Below, in pieces: positions 48,818 to 58,391 of a DNA stretch of 64,000 bases. The DNA is from JAAYHC01 sp964483175 (GTDB lineage Bacteria > Bacillota > UBA5301): the NCBI GenBank assembly GCA_964483175.1, contig CAZAAT010000001.1, positions 1 to 64,000 on the forward strand. Reading direction: 5' to 3'. The notes under the pieces are model-generated. The model worked only from the letters and a program-made list of their open reading frames with translations. It was not told the DNA's origin and did not search any database. The translations under genes and the position numbers were made by a program. Every line of letters begins with the position of its first letter. The first letter of the stretch is position 1.

Positions 48818-49482
48818 ATACCACTCTTTTCTGTCAACAGTTGCGCAAAATGCTTTAAAATATCGGCAAAAGTCTCGTATGGTACATAGCTAATCCCTTG
48901 CTCCTGACAGTAGCGGGCCAATGTTCCCTTGGCATATACCAGATCCGCCTCTTTGACAGCACATTCATCGCTAATCCCATCACCGATGTAAACAATAAAC
49001 CAATTCTGCCCTTTGCGGGCAGTTACAATCTGCTTTTTGCAAGTCCCACATTTGCCGCATTCCAAGTTTTCGTAAGGATGGGTAAACACAACACCCTGAG
49101 GCCCCACCTCAACGGTGTTGGCATAGAAGACTAAGTCCTGCAGCCCGGTGCGCTCCAAATAGTCCTCAATATAAATATTCATACCGTCGCTGATGATTTC
49201 TAACGGTACATCATGCTCGCTGCAATAACGCACAAACTGAGGGAAAAATGGATCTGGGCGAACATTCTCGCGAAGATACTCGATAATCTCCTGAGTACTG
49301 TAAGCTCCAAAGTTGCGATAAATAACCGGCAGATACTGGCGTGATTTGCCGCCAGCCTCGAGAATGGCGTATTCTTTTTCTCGCCAATAGGCATCCGCAA
49401 ACTTATCCAGTAATTTGACCTGGTTATCATCAAGCGTTATCGTCCCATCAAAATCGCTATATACCCAATATGGTTTGGCCAC
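48814..49482 (-). CDS. MtnX-like HAD-IB phosphatase
   Basis: A 222-residue HAD-IB phosphatase: SDFDGTIT (motif 1, residues 9-16), ISDGMN (motif 2) and GDGISDECA (motif 4) are present. A cysteine cluster CGKCGTCKK follows, as in MtnX-like enzymes. MtnX dephosphorylates 2-hydroxy-3-keto-5-methylthiopentenyl phosphate in methionine salvage; the neighbours here give no methionine salvage genes, so the substrate is open. Its 3' end overlaps the prenol kinase-like gene by 4 bases. Confidence 0.85.
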   Translation of the reverse strand: MAKPYWVYSDFDGTITLDDNQVKLLDKFADAYWREKEYAILEAGGKSRQYLPVIYRNFGAYSTQEIIEYLRENVRPDPFFPQFVRYCSEHDVPLEIISDGMNIYIEDYLERTGLQDLVFYANTVEVGPQGVVFTHPYENLECGKCGTCKKQIVTARKGQNWFIVYIGDGISDECAVKEADLVYAKGTLARYCQEQGISYVPYETFADILKHFAQLLTEKSGI

Positions 49483-49502
49483 TTGTCTCCCCCTACCGCG
49501 AC

Positions 49503-50288
49503 CTACTGATTATAGGTGTATATTCCAAAGAGTTCAGCTACATTCTGATTAACCTGTTCGCGTAGTTCTGGTTCTGAAATTCCCTTGATGCTAGCCAGTT
49601 TCGTCAATATGGCGGGCACGAATTTTGGCTCATTTCGTCTGCCGCGGTACGGAACCGGCGCCAAATACGGTGAGTCGGTCTCCAGCAGAATGCTTTCAAG
49701 CGGTACTGCTCGCGCCACCTCAACCGGTTTTTTCGCATTTTTAAAGGTTACAGTCCCCCCGATTCCGATATAGTAGCCCAACTTTACACATTCCGCAGCC
49801 AACTCCGGGCTACCGGAAAAACAGTGCAATACGCCTCGCACCACCCCTTGGAATTCCTTGAGGATTTCAAGCGTATCGGCATGAGCCTCCCGATTATGAA
49901 TTATCACCGGCAGACCTTTTTCCGAAGCCAGGGCCATCTGATCGCGAAAAACCGCCAACTGCGTCTCTCGGGGGGAGAAGTTGTAATAATAGTCCAACCC
50001 GATCTCCCCAATAGCAACCACTTTTTCGTTGGCAGCCAGCTCGCTCAGGGATAATCGTGTTTCCTGATCGTAACTACTGGCCTCATGGGGATGAACCCCC
50101 ACAGCAGCAAATAAGCCCGGATACTGTTGGGCCTGAACAATCGCCCGACGTGAAGTAACAAGGTCTGAGCCGGGAATCACAATTTGGCTCACCCCGGCAG
50201 CGGCGGCTTCCCTGACAACCTCCTGCCAATCAACGGCAAACTGCTCATCGTTCAGATGGGCATGGGTATCGGCCAAAGGGGTGGTCAT
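49503..50288 (-). CDS. TatD family metal-dependent hydrolase
   Basis: A 261-residue TatD-type TIM barrel: DTHAHL (residues 8-13, metal His), GEIGLDYYY, PVIIHNREA, LHCFSGS and LLETDSPYLAP are the family stretches. TatD proteins act as 3'-exonucleases or D-aminoacyl-tRNA hydrolase-like enzymes. It lies directly after metG, with a 4-base overlap, the classic Firmicutes order. Confidence 0.94.
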   Translation of the reverse strand: MTTPLADTHAHLNDEQFAVDWQEVVREAAAAGVSQIVIPGSDLVTSRRAIVQAQQYPGLFAAVGVHPHEASSYDQETRLSLSELAANEKVVAIGEIGLDYYYNFSPRETQLAVFRDQMALASEKGLPVIIHNREAHADTLEILKEFQGVVRGVLHCFSGSPELAAECVKLGYYIGIGGTVTFKNAKKPVEVARAVPLESILLETDSPYLAPVPYRGRRNEPKFVPAILTKLASIKGISEPELREQVNQNVAELFGIYTYNQ

Positions 50289-52207
50289 TTCACCCGTCCC
50301 CCAGAAGGAATCTCCCTTTCTGGAGTAATCAGAGCTAACTGGTCATCACTGGAGGCGGCCAAGAGCATTCCCTGTGAAAGCTCACCGCGAAGTTTGGCCG
50401 GTTTAAGATTGGCAACAATCACGATCTCTTTGCCGACCAACTCCTCCGGCTTGTAGTGTTCGGCGATACCAGCCACAATCTGGCGCTGCTCCGGTCCGAC
50501 CTGGACTTGAAGCTTTAACAATCTATCCGCATTAGGATGCTGCTGGGCCTGGATTATTTTGGCTACCCGTAGATCAATCTTAGCAAAATCGTCAATGGTG
50601 ATTTCTTCTTTGAGGTCGGTCAAGGTCTGCGGTGCTTCTGCCTCCATCGGCGTTTCCTCCTCTGCTACTGTCTCCGCCTCAACCCGTGGAAAGAGAGGCG
50701 GGCCCTGAATAATCTTGTTTCCTGCCGGATAGCCCCCCCAAGATTCAAGTTGACTAAAACGATAGTCCTGAACGCTACCGGCAAGCCCCAATAGCCCCCA
50801 CATTTTGTCCGCGGTTGAAGGCATTAGTGGCCCGATTAGCACCGCCACTTGGCGAAGCGTTTCGAATAGAGTATACATTACCGTCGCCAGTCGTTGACGA
50901 TCCGTTTTGGCCAACACCCAGGGGGCTGATTCATCGATGTATTTGTTAGCGGCGGCGATCAACCGCCAGACCTCGGCAACGGCTTGGTTGATCTCGAGGT
51001 TGTCAAATAAAGTCCGGTAGTTGTCCAGCACCTCTCGGGATAGCGTTTGCAGCTTGCGATCAAGATCCTGATATTCACCGGACTCAGGAACGATAAAATC
51101 AAAGTATTTACCCAGCATTGCGGTTGATCGATGTAGCAGATTGCCCAAGTCATTGGCCAGATCTGAATTCAACCTTTTGATTAGAGCTTCACGTGAGAAG
51201 TGGCCATCACTACCGAAAGAGATTTCGCGGAGCAAGAAGTAGCGGAGCGGATCAGCTCCAAATTCGTTAATCAGCTCAATCGGGTCGATGACATTGCCCT
51301 TGGACTTGGACATCTTGCCACCGTCTAAGACCAGCCACCCATGGCCAAAGACGGTCTTGGGAAGCGGCAAATCCAAGGCCATCAACATAATCGGCCAAAT
51401 AATCGTGTGAAACCGCATAATCTCCTTGCCAACCAGATGGAGATCGGCCGGCCAAAACTGAGCAAAGCGCTCCGCATCTTGATATATACCGGCGGAAGTC
51501 ACATAGTTTGAAAGAGCGTCAAACCAGACATAGATCACATGCCCCTCGTCAATTGGGACAGGAATTCCCCAATCAAAGGTAGTTCTGGAAATACACAGAT
51601 CCTCGAGGCCACTCTTAATAAAGGCAACCATCTCATTTTTACGGGACTCCGGCCGGATAAACTCCGGATGAGTCTCAATATGCTCCAGAAGGCGATCCGC
51701 GTATTTGGACAGCCGGAAAAAGTAGGACTCTTCTTTGGTTAACTCCACCGGTCTTTGGCAATCGGGGTTCGGGCACTTACCATCGACCAATTGTCGCTCC
51801 AACCAGAAGGTTTCACAAGGAGTGCAATACCACCCCTCATATTCGCTCTTGTAAATATCGCCCTTCTCCCAAATCCGCCGGAAGATCTCTTGGACTACCT
51901 TCTGATGTCGGGGCTCGGTGGTCCGAATAAAATCGTCGTATGAGATATCAAGCAATCTCCACAGCTCTTTGAAACTATCAACAATAGGATCAACATACTC
52001 AATGGGAGTAGCCCCTTTTTCCTTGGCTTTGCGTTCAATTTTCTGGCCATGCTCATCTGAGCCGGTCATAAACAAAACCTTGTATCCGCTCATTCGGCGA
52101 TACCGGGCTATCACATCGGCGATAGTAGTAGTATAGGAGTGGCCGATATGCAGCTTATCACTGGGATAGTAAATTGGTGTGCTTAGACAATACGTCTTCT
52201 CCGACAT
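50285..52207 (-). CDS. metG: Methionyl-tRNA synthetase
   Basis: A 640-residue class I synthetase. HIGH is at 20-23 and KMSKSKGN further on (about residue 298). Zinc-knuckle cysteines CTPC and CPNPDC lie between. The anticodon-binding helical part follows, and a C-terminal tRNA-binding OB domain (about 540-640, DLRVAKIIQAQQHPNAD) is fused. It is first in a unit with tatD, the HAD gene and the prenol kinase-like gene; the small membrane gene lies just upstream. Confidence 0.97.
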   Translation of the reverse strand: MSEKTYCLSTPIYYPSDKLHIGHSYTTTIADVIARYRRMSGYKVLFMTGSDEHGQKIERKAKEKGATPIEYVDPIVDSFKELWRLLDISYDDFIRTTEPRHQKVVQEIFRRIWEKGDIYKSEYEGWYCTPCETFWLERQLVDGKCPNPDCQRPVELTKEESYFFRLSKYADRLLEHIETHPEFIRPESRKNEMVAFIKSGLEDLCISRTTFDWGIPVPIDEGHVIYVWFDALSNYVTSAGIYQDAERFAQFWPADLHLVGKEIMRFHTIIWPIMLMALDLPLPKTVFGHGWLVLDGGKMSKSKGNVIDPIELINEFGADPLRYFLLREISFGSDGHFSREALIKRLNSDLANDLGNLLHRSTAMLGKYFDFIVPESGEYQDLDRKLQTLSREVLDNYRTLFDNLEINQAVAEVWRLIAAANKYIDESAPWVLAKTDRQRLATVMYTLFETLRQVAVLIGPLMPSTADKMWGLLGLAGSVQDYRFSQLESWGGYPAGNKIIQGPPLFPRVEAETVAEEETPMEAEAPQTLTDLKEEITIDDFAKIDLRVAKIIQAQQHPNADRLLKLQVQVGPEQRQIVAGIAEHYKPEELVGKEIVIVANLKPAKLRGELSQGMLLAASSDDQLALITPEREIPSGGRVK

Positions 52208-52210
52208 AAA

Positions 52211-52732
52211 TTAGACCTCCTTATCACCTACAGCATCTTCGGAAAATCGCCGGATGAACCAGGCAAAAAACAGACCAGATAGCAAGGTCAGCACGGCAAA
52301 GGTCGTCAGCTTAAATAAAATGCCCCCTGACTCGATGGTCAAGTACCCGTACATCGCCGATCCACCAAGATCATACACCAAAGCCAGTAGAGCCAAGCCT
52401 AGCTGGGCTAAAGCCACCTGTCCCTGGCCGCGCGCTTGAAAGTACTGTTGAATTAGAGCCGCACCCGAACCGAAAATCACTGCCATCGCAACCATCACAT
52501 CAACGGGGATGCCGAAAATGGCAAATCCCTCGGCCTGATAAGACCAGAATCCTTGCAGGTAAGCGATGATTTCAAAGGGCAGGCGCACTACGAAGAAGAT
52601 CAGTCCGGTAGCCCAAATCCCCTGCTTCTCTACTGAAGAAAGCTTCTCCCGCTTAATTAATAAGTACACGACCAAAATGCTAATTGCAAGGGTTCGCACT
52701 CGAAAACCTGAAAATCCTGACAACCAGCTCAT
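52211..52732 (-). CDS. Membrane protein, 173 residues, unknown
   Basis: Not recognised. Four or five hydrophobic helices separated by short loops; a charged end (RRFSEDAVGDKEV). It starts 12 bases after the aminotransferase stop and ends 3 bases before metG, so it is probably co-transcribed with both. No known motif or signal peptide. Confidence 0.65.
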   Translation of the reverse strand: MSWLSGFSGFRVRTLAISILVVYLLIKREKLSSVEKQGIWATGLIFFVVRLPFEIIAYLQGFWSYQAEGFAIFGIPVDVMVAMAVIFGSGAALIQQYFQARGQGQVALAQLGLALLALVYDLGGSAMYGYLTIESGGILFKLTTFAVLTLLSGLFFAWFIRRFSEDAVGDKEV

Positions 52733-52744
52733 GCGAGCCCCCCC

Positions 52745-54052
52745 TTATGATCGTGATTCAACCACCGTCAAGACATCATCCAAGGCGGAGACCAATTGAT
52801 CTACGTCGTCCTTGGTAATGACCAATGGCGGCTGAAAAGCCAATACGTTACGGTCGATTCCGTTTTTCCCAATTAATATGCCACGATCTTTTAGTTGCTC
52901 GAGGATCAAATCCGTCTCCTCGCTCGCCGGTACTTTAGCAGGATCGTTTTTATCTTTCACCAGTTCGGCCCCTACCATTAACCCTAATCCGCGAATATCC
53001 CCGATGAGCCTGTGTTTCTCGGCCAAACCGCTAAGCTGCTCACGCAAATATCCGCCAAGCTCGGTCGCTCTAGCCGCTAAGTTCTCTTCGATAAGATAAT
53101 CAATCACTGCCAGACCAGCTGTTGCGGAAACAGGGTTGCCACCCAAGGTGGAAGCCCCCGGCCGGGTATAACTCTTGGCGATCTCATCGGTAGTAATGAA
53201 TGCGCTTATTGGTGCTCCATTGCCCAAGGCCTTGGCCACAGTCATAATATCGGGAGCGACATCCCAGTGCTCGATGGCAAACATCTTACCGGTACGGGCA
53301 AACCCGGTTTGCACCTCATCTACGATTAAGAGGATCCCGTACTTGTCCAGAATCTCCCGCACTCGTTCAAAGTAACCAGGCGGAGGGGTAATAATGCCTC
53401 CATTACCTTGAATCGGCTCGACAAACATCGCCGCGACCTCGCGGGAGGTCTGGGTTTGAATAGCCCTTTCAACAGCATCAGCACACTTAAGATCACACCC
53501 CGGATAGCTTAAGCCTAATGGGCAGCGGTAACAGTAAGCATTCGGAACAAAGCTGATCCCACCAACCGGATTGAGGTCGGTCCGCCACATCGATAAGCCG
53601 GTCAGGCTCATCGTAAACGACGTCCGCCCGTGCAAACCCTGCTGGAGCGCTAAAAACTCATACCTTTTAGTATGCAATTTAGCCAAGACCGCCGCTCCGT
53701 CATTGGCCTCACTGCCGGTAGAACAGAAAAAGCTGCGTTTCAAGTTGCCAGGGGTTACTTGCGCCAACCGTTCGGCAAGATTAACAATCGGCTCAGTCAG
53801 ATAAATGTTACAGACATGTTGGAGCGTCTGAACCTGCTCGCCAACCCGATCAGTGATCACCGGGTTGCAGTGTCCGCAGTTAATTACCGATACCCCGGCA
53901 TAAAAATCAAGGTACTGGCGGCCTTCATGATCGTAGACATACTGCATATCACCTTTAACTAGTTGCATCGGTTCGGCGTAAAAGTGATATAAGCACGGAA
54001 TTAAATACTCCTGTTTTTTGCGGAGAATCTCCTCCGGACCTAGATAGCTCAT
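52745..54052 (-). CDS. Class III aminotransferase (AGXT2-like)
   Basis: A 435-residue fold-type I pyridoxal-phosphate transaminase of class III. It carries STGSEANDGAA, LIVDEVQTGFARTGK (PLP-pocket Asp) and VAKALGNGAP with the Schiff-base Lys. Alanine-glyoxylate and beta-amino acid transaminases are relatives, so the amino donor is uncertain. The ATG at 54052 follows GGAGGAGAGG; a frame opens 18 bases further. The neighbours give no pathway hint. Confidence 0.9.
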   Translation of the reverse strand: MSYLGPEEILRKKQEYLIPCLYHFYAEPMQLVKGDMQYVYDHEGRQYLDFYAGVSVINCGHCNPVITDRVGEQVQTLQHVCNIYLTEPIVNLAERLAQVTPGNLKRSFFCSTGSEANDGAAVLAKLHTKRYEFLALQQGLHGRTSFTMSLTGLSMWRTDLNPVGGISFVPNAYCYRCPLGLSYPGCDLKCADAVERAIQTQTSREVAAMFVEPIQGNGGIITPPPGYFERVREILDKYGILLIVDEVQTGFARTGKMFAIEHWDVAPDIMTVAKALGNGAPISAFITTDEIAKSYTRPGASTLGGNPVSATAGLAVIDYLIEENLAARATELGGYLREQLSGLAEKHRLIGDIRGLGLMVGAELVKDKNDPAKVPASEETDLILEQLKDRGILIGKNGIDRNVLAFQPPLVITKDDVDQLVSALDDVLTVVESRS

Positions 54053-54077
54053 GGTACCTCTCCTCCCCAAAAATAGT

Positions 54078-56066
54078 TTATCTTAAACCGACAACACCCC
54101 TGGGATAAGCCCCTAAACCCAACGGACGAGGTGCTTGACGCACAAAATCACGGATCAGCTCGGATTGCTCAGCCATTGTTCCGGAATAAACCGCATCCAA
54201 AACTCGTCTGTAAGCTGAAACAATCGGACCAACTTCGGCAGAATCGGTAAAGTGAAGTTCTAGTCGCAAACTAGCTACTTTTAATTTGGCAAATGACTCC
54301 AAAAAGGGCAGGACACAAAGGTCATTGGCCAATAAGAAATGGTTGCGACAATACTGGTCAATCACGACCTCGCGGCGTCCCCCCCGAATGTCTTTCAAGG
54401 CATATCGGCGCTGGCGACAGAGGGTAGAGCAGATATCCTGCTTGGTCAAGCCCTCAAGTAGAGCTGCCGGCAGACAATGTTCCATCACCATGGTGGTCAA
54501 TCTGCCGTGAGCCAAGACTTCAATGGGCAGCTCCGAATCGGCCGCGAGCTCTTTGAGCTGAGCAAAAGAGCTCTCTATCTGTGCTGTTACTTGGACTACC
54601 CCTGCTTCTTTGAGCAATTCCAGGGCCTTTTGGTTAAATGCATTGAGCGAATAATCCCCGTAAATCGGTAACTGTGTCAGCTGTTTTGTCAATTGAAGAG
54701 TTCCGACATTAGAGACCATTACTCCTGCCGGTCTCAGCTCCCCAAGCCCCTCAAGCCACTCCAGCAAAACTTGAAGTTCAGCGATTTCGCGCGACATCGT
54801 AATCCTCGGAGTGACCACAATACCCGGTACCTTTGCTTGAGCCAGCAATTGGAGGGCAGTAGTCATGTTCTTTTTCGACCAAGCAAAATCAAGATCAACC
54901 GGAGACTCTCCGCCAAAATAAACCCGGTCGGCTCCGGCCGCGATTGCAGATTCGAGAGCCTCTAAATCACTCACCCGCACTGATAACACGGGTTTAGCTG
55001 CTAGTTCATCATCTTGCACCTGCTTGGCAAAGGGGTCTTTGGTGAGCAGACGCTCGTCGATGGTCAACTCTTTAACCCCGGTACTAAAAAACTGAGGCTC
55101 TTTCGCTCCGGTATAGCCAATTCCTACTGGCCCCGGGTGTTTTAAGGCATAGCAGGTGGTAAAATCCCGCACTTGGATTTTGTTCATCCGTTCCTGTAAC
55201 TCACAATCAAGTCGGTATGCGAATGGTTCTCGTAGGTAAGAATCCAACGCTTGCCGATAAACCGAGACGATCTCCGCTAAAAACTCGGCTTCCCGCATTC
55301 TCCCTTCAATCTTAAAGGAACAGATTCCGGAGTGAACCAATTCCGGAATGTGGTTTAGCACATACATATCGCCCAAGGCCAAAAAGTACGGGCCATCGGC
55401 CTTGGTCTGCAAAACCTCAGCGGTCCGGGCATCAATGAACTCATAGGCCCAGCGACACGGTTTCATACAGCGGCCGCGGTTAGAGCTCTGCCCTAATAGT
55501 AAGCCACTAGCATAACATTGGCCGCTTTGGGCGATACACATATCCCCATGAATAAAATACTCAATCTCCAAACCGGATTCATCTCGTAACTTAGCAATCT
55601 CCGAAAAAGGAATCTCCCGGTTTAATACCACCCTGGTAACGCCATGTTCCTTTAGGAAATTAAGCATTGGCAAGCTATGCGAGTTCAGCATCACACTGGC
55701 ATGCAACGGTACCGTTAACCCAATCTGATTGGCCAGTTTGATTAAGCCCAAATCTTGCACAATCAGCGAATCGGGCTGGGCTTCCTCTAAAAATTCGAGA
55801 TACTCCTGCTGCTCTTGGAGTTCCTGATCGCTGTGCAAGTTGTTTACGGTCACATAAACCTTGACATTGCGTGCGTGGGCATAAGCGATCGCCTCGGTCA
55901 AACTTTCATTAGTGAAGTTATAATCATCGCGGAACATCCGCATGTTAAACTTCTTGCCACCCAAGTAAACCGCATCTGCTCCAGCAGCTATTACCGCCTC
56001 CAGAACATCCCACCGCCCTACCGGCGCCAATAGTTCTAGTTCGGAACTTTTTAGATTTATCGCCAC
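54078..56066 (-). CDS. U32 family protein (RlhA-like, long form)
   Basis: A 662-residue U32 peptidase-family protein. The N-terminal barrel start (LELLAPVGRWDVLEAVIAAG) recurs at about residue 380 as LEALESAIAAGADRVYFGG, so it holds two copies of the fold. Cysteines in CIAQSGQC and GRCMKPCRW match the Fe-S ligands of UbiU, TrhP and RlhA-type proteins. SFKIEGRMREAEF is the U32 signature. Long forms near 650 residues include RlhA, which hydroxylates 23S rRNA; actual proteolysis is doubtful. The GTG at 56066 follows AAGGAAGG and overlaps the upstream stop. Confidence 0.85.
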   Translation of the reverse strand: MAINLKSSELELLAPVGRWDVLEAVIAAGADAVYLGGKKFNMRMFRDDYNFTNESLTEAIAYAHARNVKVYVTVNNLHSDQELQEQQEYLEFLEEAQPDSLIVQDLGLIKLANQIGLTVPLHASVMLNSHSLPMLNFLKEHGVTRVVLNREIPFSEIAKLRDESGLEIEYFIHGDMCIAQSGQCYASGLLLGQSSNRGRCMKPCRWAYEFIDARTAEVLQTKADGPYFLALGDMYVLNHIPELVHSGICSFKIEGRMREAEFLAEIVSVYRQALDSYLREPFAYRLDCELQERMNKIQVRDFTTCYALKHPGPVGIGYTGAKEPQFFSTGVKELTIDERLLTKDPFAKQVQDDELAAKPVLSVRVSDLEALESAIAAGADRVYFGGESPVDLDFAWSKKNMTTALQLLAQAKVPGIVVTPRITMSREIAELQVLLEWLEGLGELRPAGVMVSNVGTLQLTKQLTQLPIYGDYSLNAFNQKALELLKEAGVVQVTAQIESSFAQLKELAADSELPIEVLAHGRLTTMVMEHCLPAALLEGLTKQDICSTLCRQRRYALKDIRGGRREVVIDQYCRNHFLLANDLCVLPFLESFAKLKVASLRLELHFTDSAEVGPIVSAYRRVLDAVYSGTMAEQSELIRDFVRQAPRPLGLGAYPRGVVGLR

Positions 56067-56953
56067 TATCGATACCTTCCTTCGATGATCTCGGCCTCTG
56101 GAATTGCCTTGAGATCTAGCTTTAACCGGTCGCAAGTTACCCGATTGAGATAAACCCGAGGGTTATCCGGTAATTGGATGGGGAGCTCCGCGGGGTCCTC
56201 TCCATGTAGAATCCGGGCGGCAATTTTACCAGCCTGGTATCCCAGTTCTGATAAGGGAGCTTCTACACAGCAAGCCGCTCCAGCAAGCACCGCTGTTAGA
56301 TTATGGCCACAAAGGGGAATACCCTGGGCTACGCAGTTTCCGGCCAATTCAGGTAAATGTTCTTCGAGCATCCGGCCGATGGTAGCAAAGACGAATTGGC
56401 AATCCGGCAAGAACTCCATGTTGGCTAAGACCGCGGGATTTTGTACCTTAACCGGAGTGACGATGATTCCCTGCTCAGTAGCGACCTGGCGTAAGTCATT
56501 CAGCTCCAATACTGAGTTAGGGTCATCAGGATCATAAACCACTGAAAAATGGGTCAATCCCGGTACTAGACTCTGCATCGCCGCTAGTTTCCGCTCGGCA
56601 TCAACCTTACCGCTGACCCCGCCCAAATGGTTCCCAGATCTTTCCCAGCTATCAACTAAGCCGACCGAGACCGGATCATACACCGGCGTGAATACAACCG
56701 GAATCCCGTAAAATTCAGCCGCTTCCTTGGCGAATTTGGCTGCCGGGGTTGTACACGCAAAAATTAAATCAACACCTTGAGCGACGAGATCATCGGCCTC
56801 TTGTCCAAAACTTGGCACATTTTCTTCTACATTGCGATAATCAAAAGTAACCTCTGCTGAGGCAAATCCGGACTCAGATAGTCCTTTTTTAAACCCTTCC
56901 ACCGCTTCATCAAGTTCTGCTTTGAGCTGAAGAATTCCTATGGTTACACCCAT
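56066..56953 (-). CDS. ABC-type substrate-binding-like protein without signal peptide
   Basis: A 295-residue protein of the ABC substrate-binding family that includes TrpX-like binders (PF04392 type): GFKKGLSESG, DLIFACTTPAAKFA, PVVFTPVYDPVSVGLV and NNLGG-type hinge stretches. The ATG at 56953 (after GGGGGGGAG) gives a chain that begins directly with the first beta strand, with no signal peptide or lipobox. No permease or ATPase gene is near. It may bind its ligand in the cytoplasm, perhaps as a sensor, with the U32 protein as downstream partner (1-base overlap). Confidence 0.75.
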   Translation of the reverse strand: MGVTIGILQLKAELDEAVEGFKKGLSESGFASAEVTFDYRNVEENVPSFGQEADDLVAQGVDLIFACTTPAAKFAKEAAEFYGIPVVFTPVYDPVSVGLVDSWERSGNHLGGVSGKVDAERKLAAMQSLVPGLTHFSVVYDPDDPNSVLELNDLRQVATEQGIIVTPVKVQNPAVLANMEFLPDCQFVFATIGRMLEEHLPELAGNCVAQGIPLCGHNLTAVLAGAACCVEAPLSELGYQAGKIAARILHGEDPAELPIQLPDNPRVYLNRVTCDRLKLDLKAIPEAEIIEGRYR

Positions 56954-57066
56954 ATGCTCCCCCCCAATATACGATATCACTGGTATACCTTGCCTGGTAG
57001 GCATTATATCACTGCCCGACGGGCCTTTCAATCCGGCTCCGCCCCTAAAATAGGGACAAATGACCT

Positions 57067-57095
57067 TTGACTTTAACTGGAAAAATCGGTACAAT
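57067..57095 (+). promoter_or_regulatory. Promoter of abrB
   Basis: TTGACT (57067-57072) and TACAAT (57090-57095) are 17 bases apart, a good sigma-A promoter. A second -10-like TATAAT stands at 57103. Confidence 0.65.
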
Positions 57096-57146
57096 CTACC
57101 TGTATAATTTTATCGGATAACCTACTACGGAAGGAGTTGTCAGTCC

Positions 57147-57392
57147 ATGAAATCTACTGGTATCGTCCGCAAAGTCGATGAATTAGGTCGTGTCGTTATT
57201 CCAATTGAACTCCGCCGTACACTGGATATCGAAGAGCGTGACTCTTTGGAAATCTACGTTGACGGTGAACAAATCATCTTGAAAAAGTATCAGCCGGCCT
57301 GTATCTTCTGCGGAAATGCTAAAGAAGTTCGGAACTTTAAGGACAAGATGATTTGCCCTGATTGTCTGGAGCTTATGAAGCAGGTTTCCTAA
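57147..57392 (+). CDS. abrB: AbrB-family transition-state regulator
   Basis: An 81-residue DNA-binding protein with the swapped-hairpin AbrB domain (about 1-47, MKSTGIVRKVDELGRVVIP). A zinc-ribbon-like tail with two CxxC pairs follows (CIFC and CPDC), as often in clostridial AbrB. It represses post-exponential and sporulation genes. GGAAGGAG precedes the ATG; a terminator ends the single-gene unit. Confidence 0.95.
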   Translation: MKSTGIVRKVDELGRVVIPIELRRTLDIEERDSLEIYVDGEQIILKKYQPACIFCGNAKEVRNFKDKMICPDCLELMKQVS

Positions 57393-57413
57393 TTTTAGTC
57401 AAAACACGATTGT

Positions 57414-57443
57414 GCCGCAGTTACTGCTGCGGCTTATTTTTTT
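57414..57443 (+). terminator. Intrinsic terminator after abrB
   Basis: GCCGCAG and CTGCGGC form a perfect 7-bp stem with a 6-base loop, followed by TTATTTTTTT. It overlaps the last codons of the convergent rsmI gene. Confidence 0.85.
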
Positions 57444-58287
57444 CCAGCTCGGTGGCGAGTCGATACACTACATTGCGTCTAATTCCCGTTTCACCGACGA
57501 TTATTTTAATTGCGTCTTTGGTTGAATAGCCGCTCTGCAGTAATTCCTGCAAACGGTCTTTCACCAGATCACAATCGATCGGGGCCTGTCCAGGTTCGGA
57601 CTTGGCAACACCCCCAAGCACTATCGTAATCTCTCCCTTTACACCTCGATTTTGGAAATGCTCCAAAGCTTCAGAGACCGTGCCCCGAAAAACTTCCTCA
57701 TGTTGCTTGGTTAGTTCCCGACATACGGCAATCGCCCGTTCCGGCATGATCTCGGCTAAATCAGTCAGAGCATCAACTAGCCGGTGTGGTGCTTCGTAGA
57801 AGACAATTGTCCGCTCTTCGGTATCAATCTCTGCAAAATATTTAACCCTGCCTTTACGCGTCCGCGGCAAGAACCCATCAAAGATAAAACGTTCCATCGG
57901 CAGCCCGGAGAGCGAAAGGGCCGTTATCACCGCAGAAGGACCCGGAACCGCTTCAACCTTAATCCCGTTCGCCAGAGCTTTCGCTATCAACAATCCTCCC
58001 GGATCCGAAATGCCTGGCATACCGGCATCTGAAACCACGGCCACATCTTTGCCGTCTTGGAGTTTTTGCAAAATCAGACCGCTCTTGCGCCGCTCGTTAT
58101 GTTCGTGCAGACTCGTCAGTGGAGTACCGATATCATAGTGATTCAAGAGTTTACGCGTATGCCGCGTATCTTCTGCGGCGATCAACTCCGCCTCCTTCAA
58201 AACTTGGAGGCAACGGAGGGTGATATCCTGTAAATTTCCGATTGGGGTCGCACAGATATATAAACGACCGTAATCATCTGAAACCAT
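57421..58287 (-). CDS. rsmI: 16S rRNA (cytidine-2'-O)-methyltransferase RsmI
   Basis: A 288-residue RsmI that methylates C1402 of 16S rRNA with AdoMet. YICATPIGNLQDIT near the start, EDTRHTRKLL, SDAGMPGISDPG and VPGPSAVITALSLSG are the SAM-binding signatures of the family. The ATG at 58287 follows AAAGGAGT; the frame is open upstream to 58380 but without a ribosome site. It stands next to abrB and the metG block, as in other Firmicutes. Confidence 0.96.
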   Translation of the reverse strand: MVSDDYGRLYICATPIGNLQDITLRCLQVLKEAELIAAEDTRHTRKLLNHYDIGTPLTSLHEHNERRKSGLILQKLQDGKDVAVVSDAGMPGISDPGGLLIAKALANGIKVEAVPGPSAVITALSLSGLPMERFIFDGFLPRTRKGRVKYFAEIDTEERTIVFYEAPHRLVDALTDLAEIMPERAIAVCRELTKQHEEVFRGTVSEALEHFQNRGVKGEITIVLGGVAKSEPGQAPIDCDLVKDRLQELLQSGYSTKDAIKIIVGETGIRRNVVYRLATELEKNKPQQ

Positions 58288-58318
58288 TGGATAACTCCTT
58301 TCAATCTTAGAGAAAAGG

Positions 58319-58371
58319 GTGCCCAACGTATAATTCTCTCCATGTAGGTAAAAAATCCAATCGTTGGGTAC
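58319..58371. repeat. Inverted repeat in the rsmI/MurE-like divergent region
   Basis: GTGCCCAACG (58319-58328) and CGTTGGGTAC (58362-58371) are inverted copies with a single G-U type difference. They lie between the two divergent starts and overlap a TATAAT. An operator or a leader hairpin are both possible. Confidence 0.45.
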
Positions 58372-58391
58372 CTGCAACAAAGGGTGATCAT

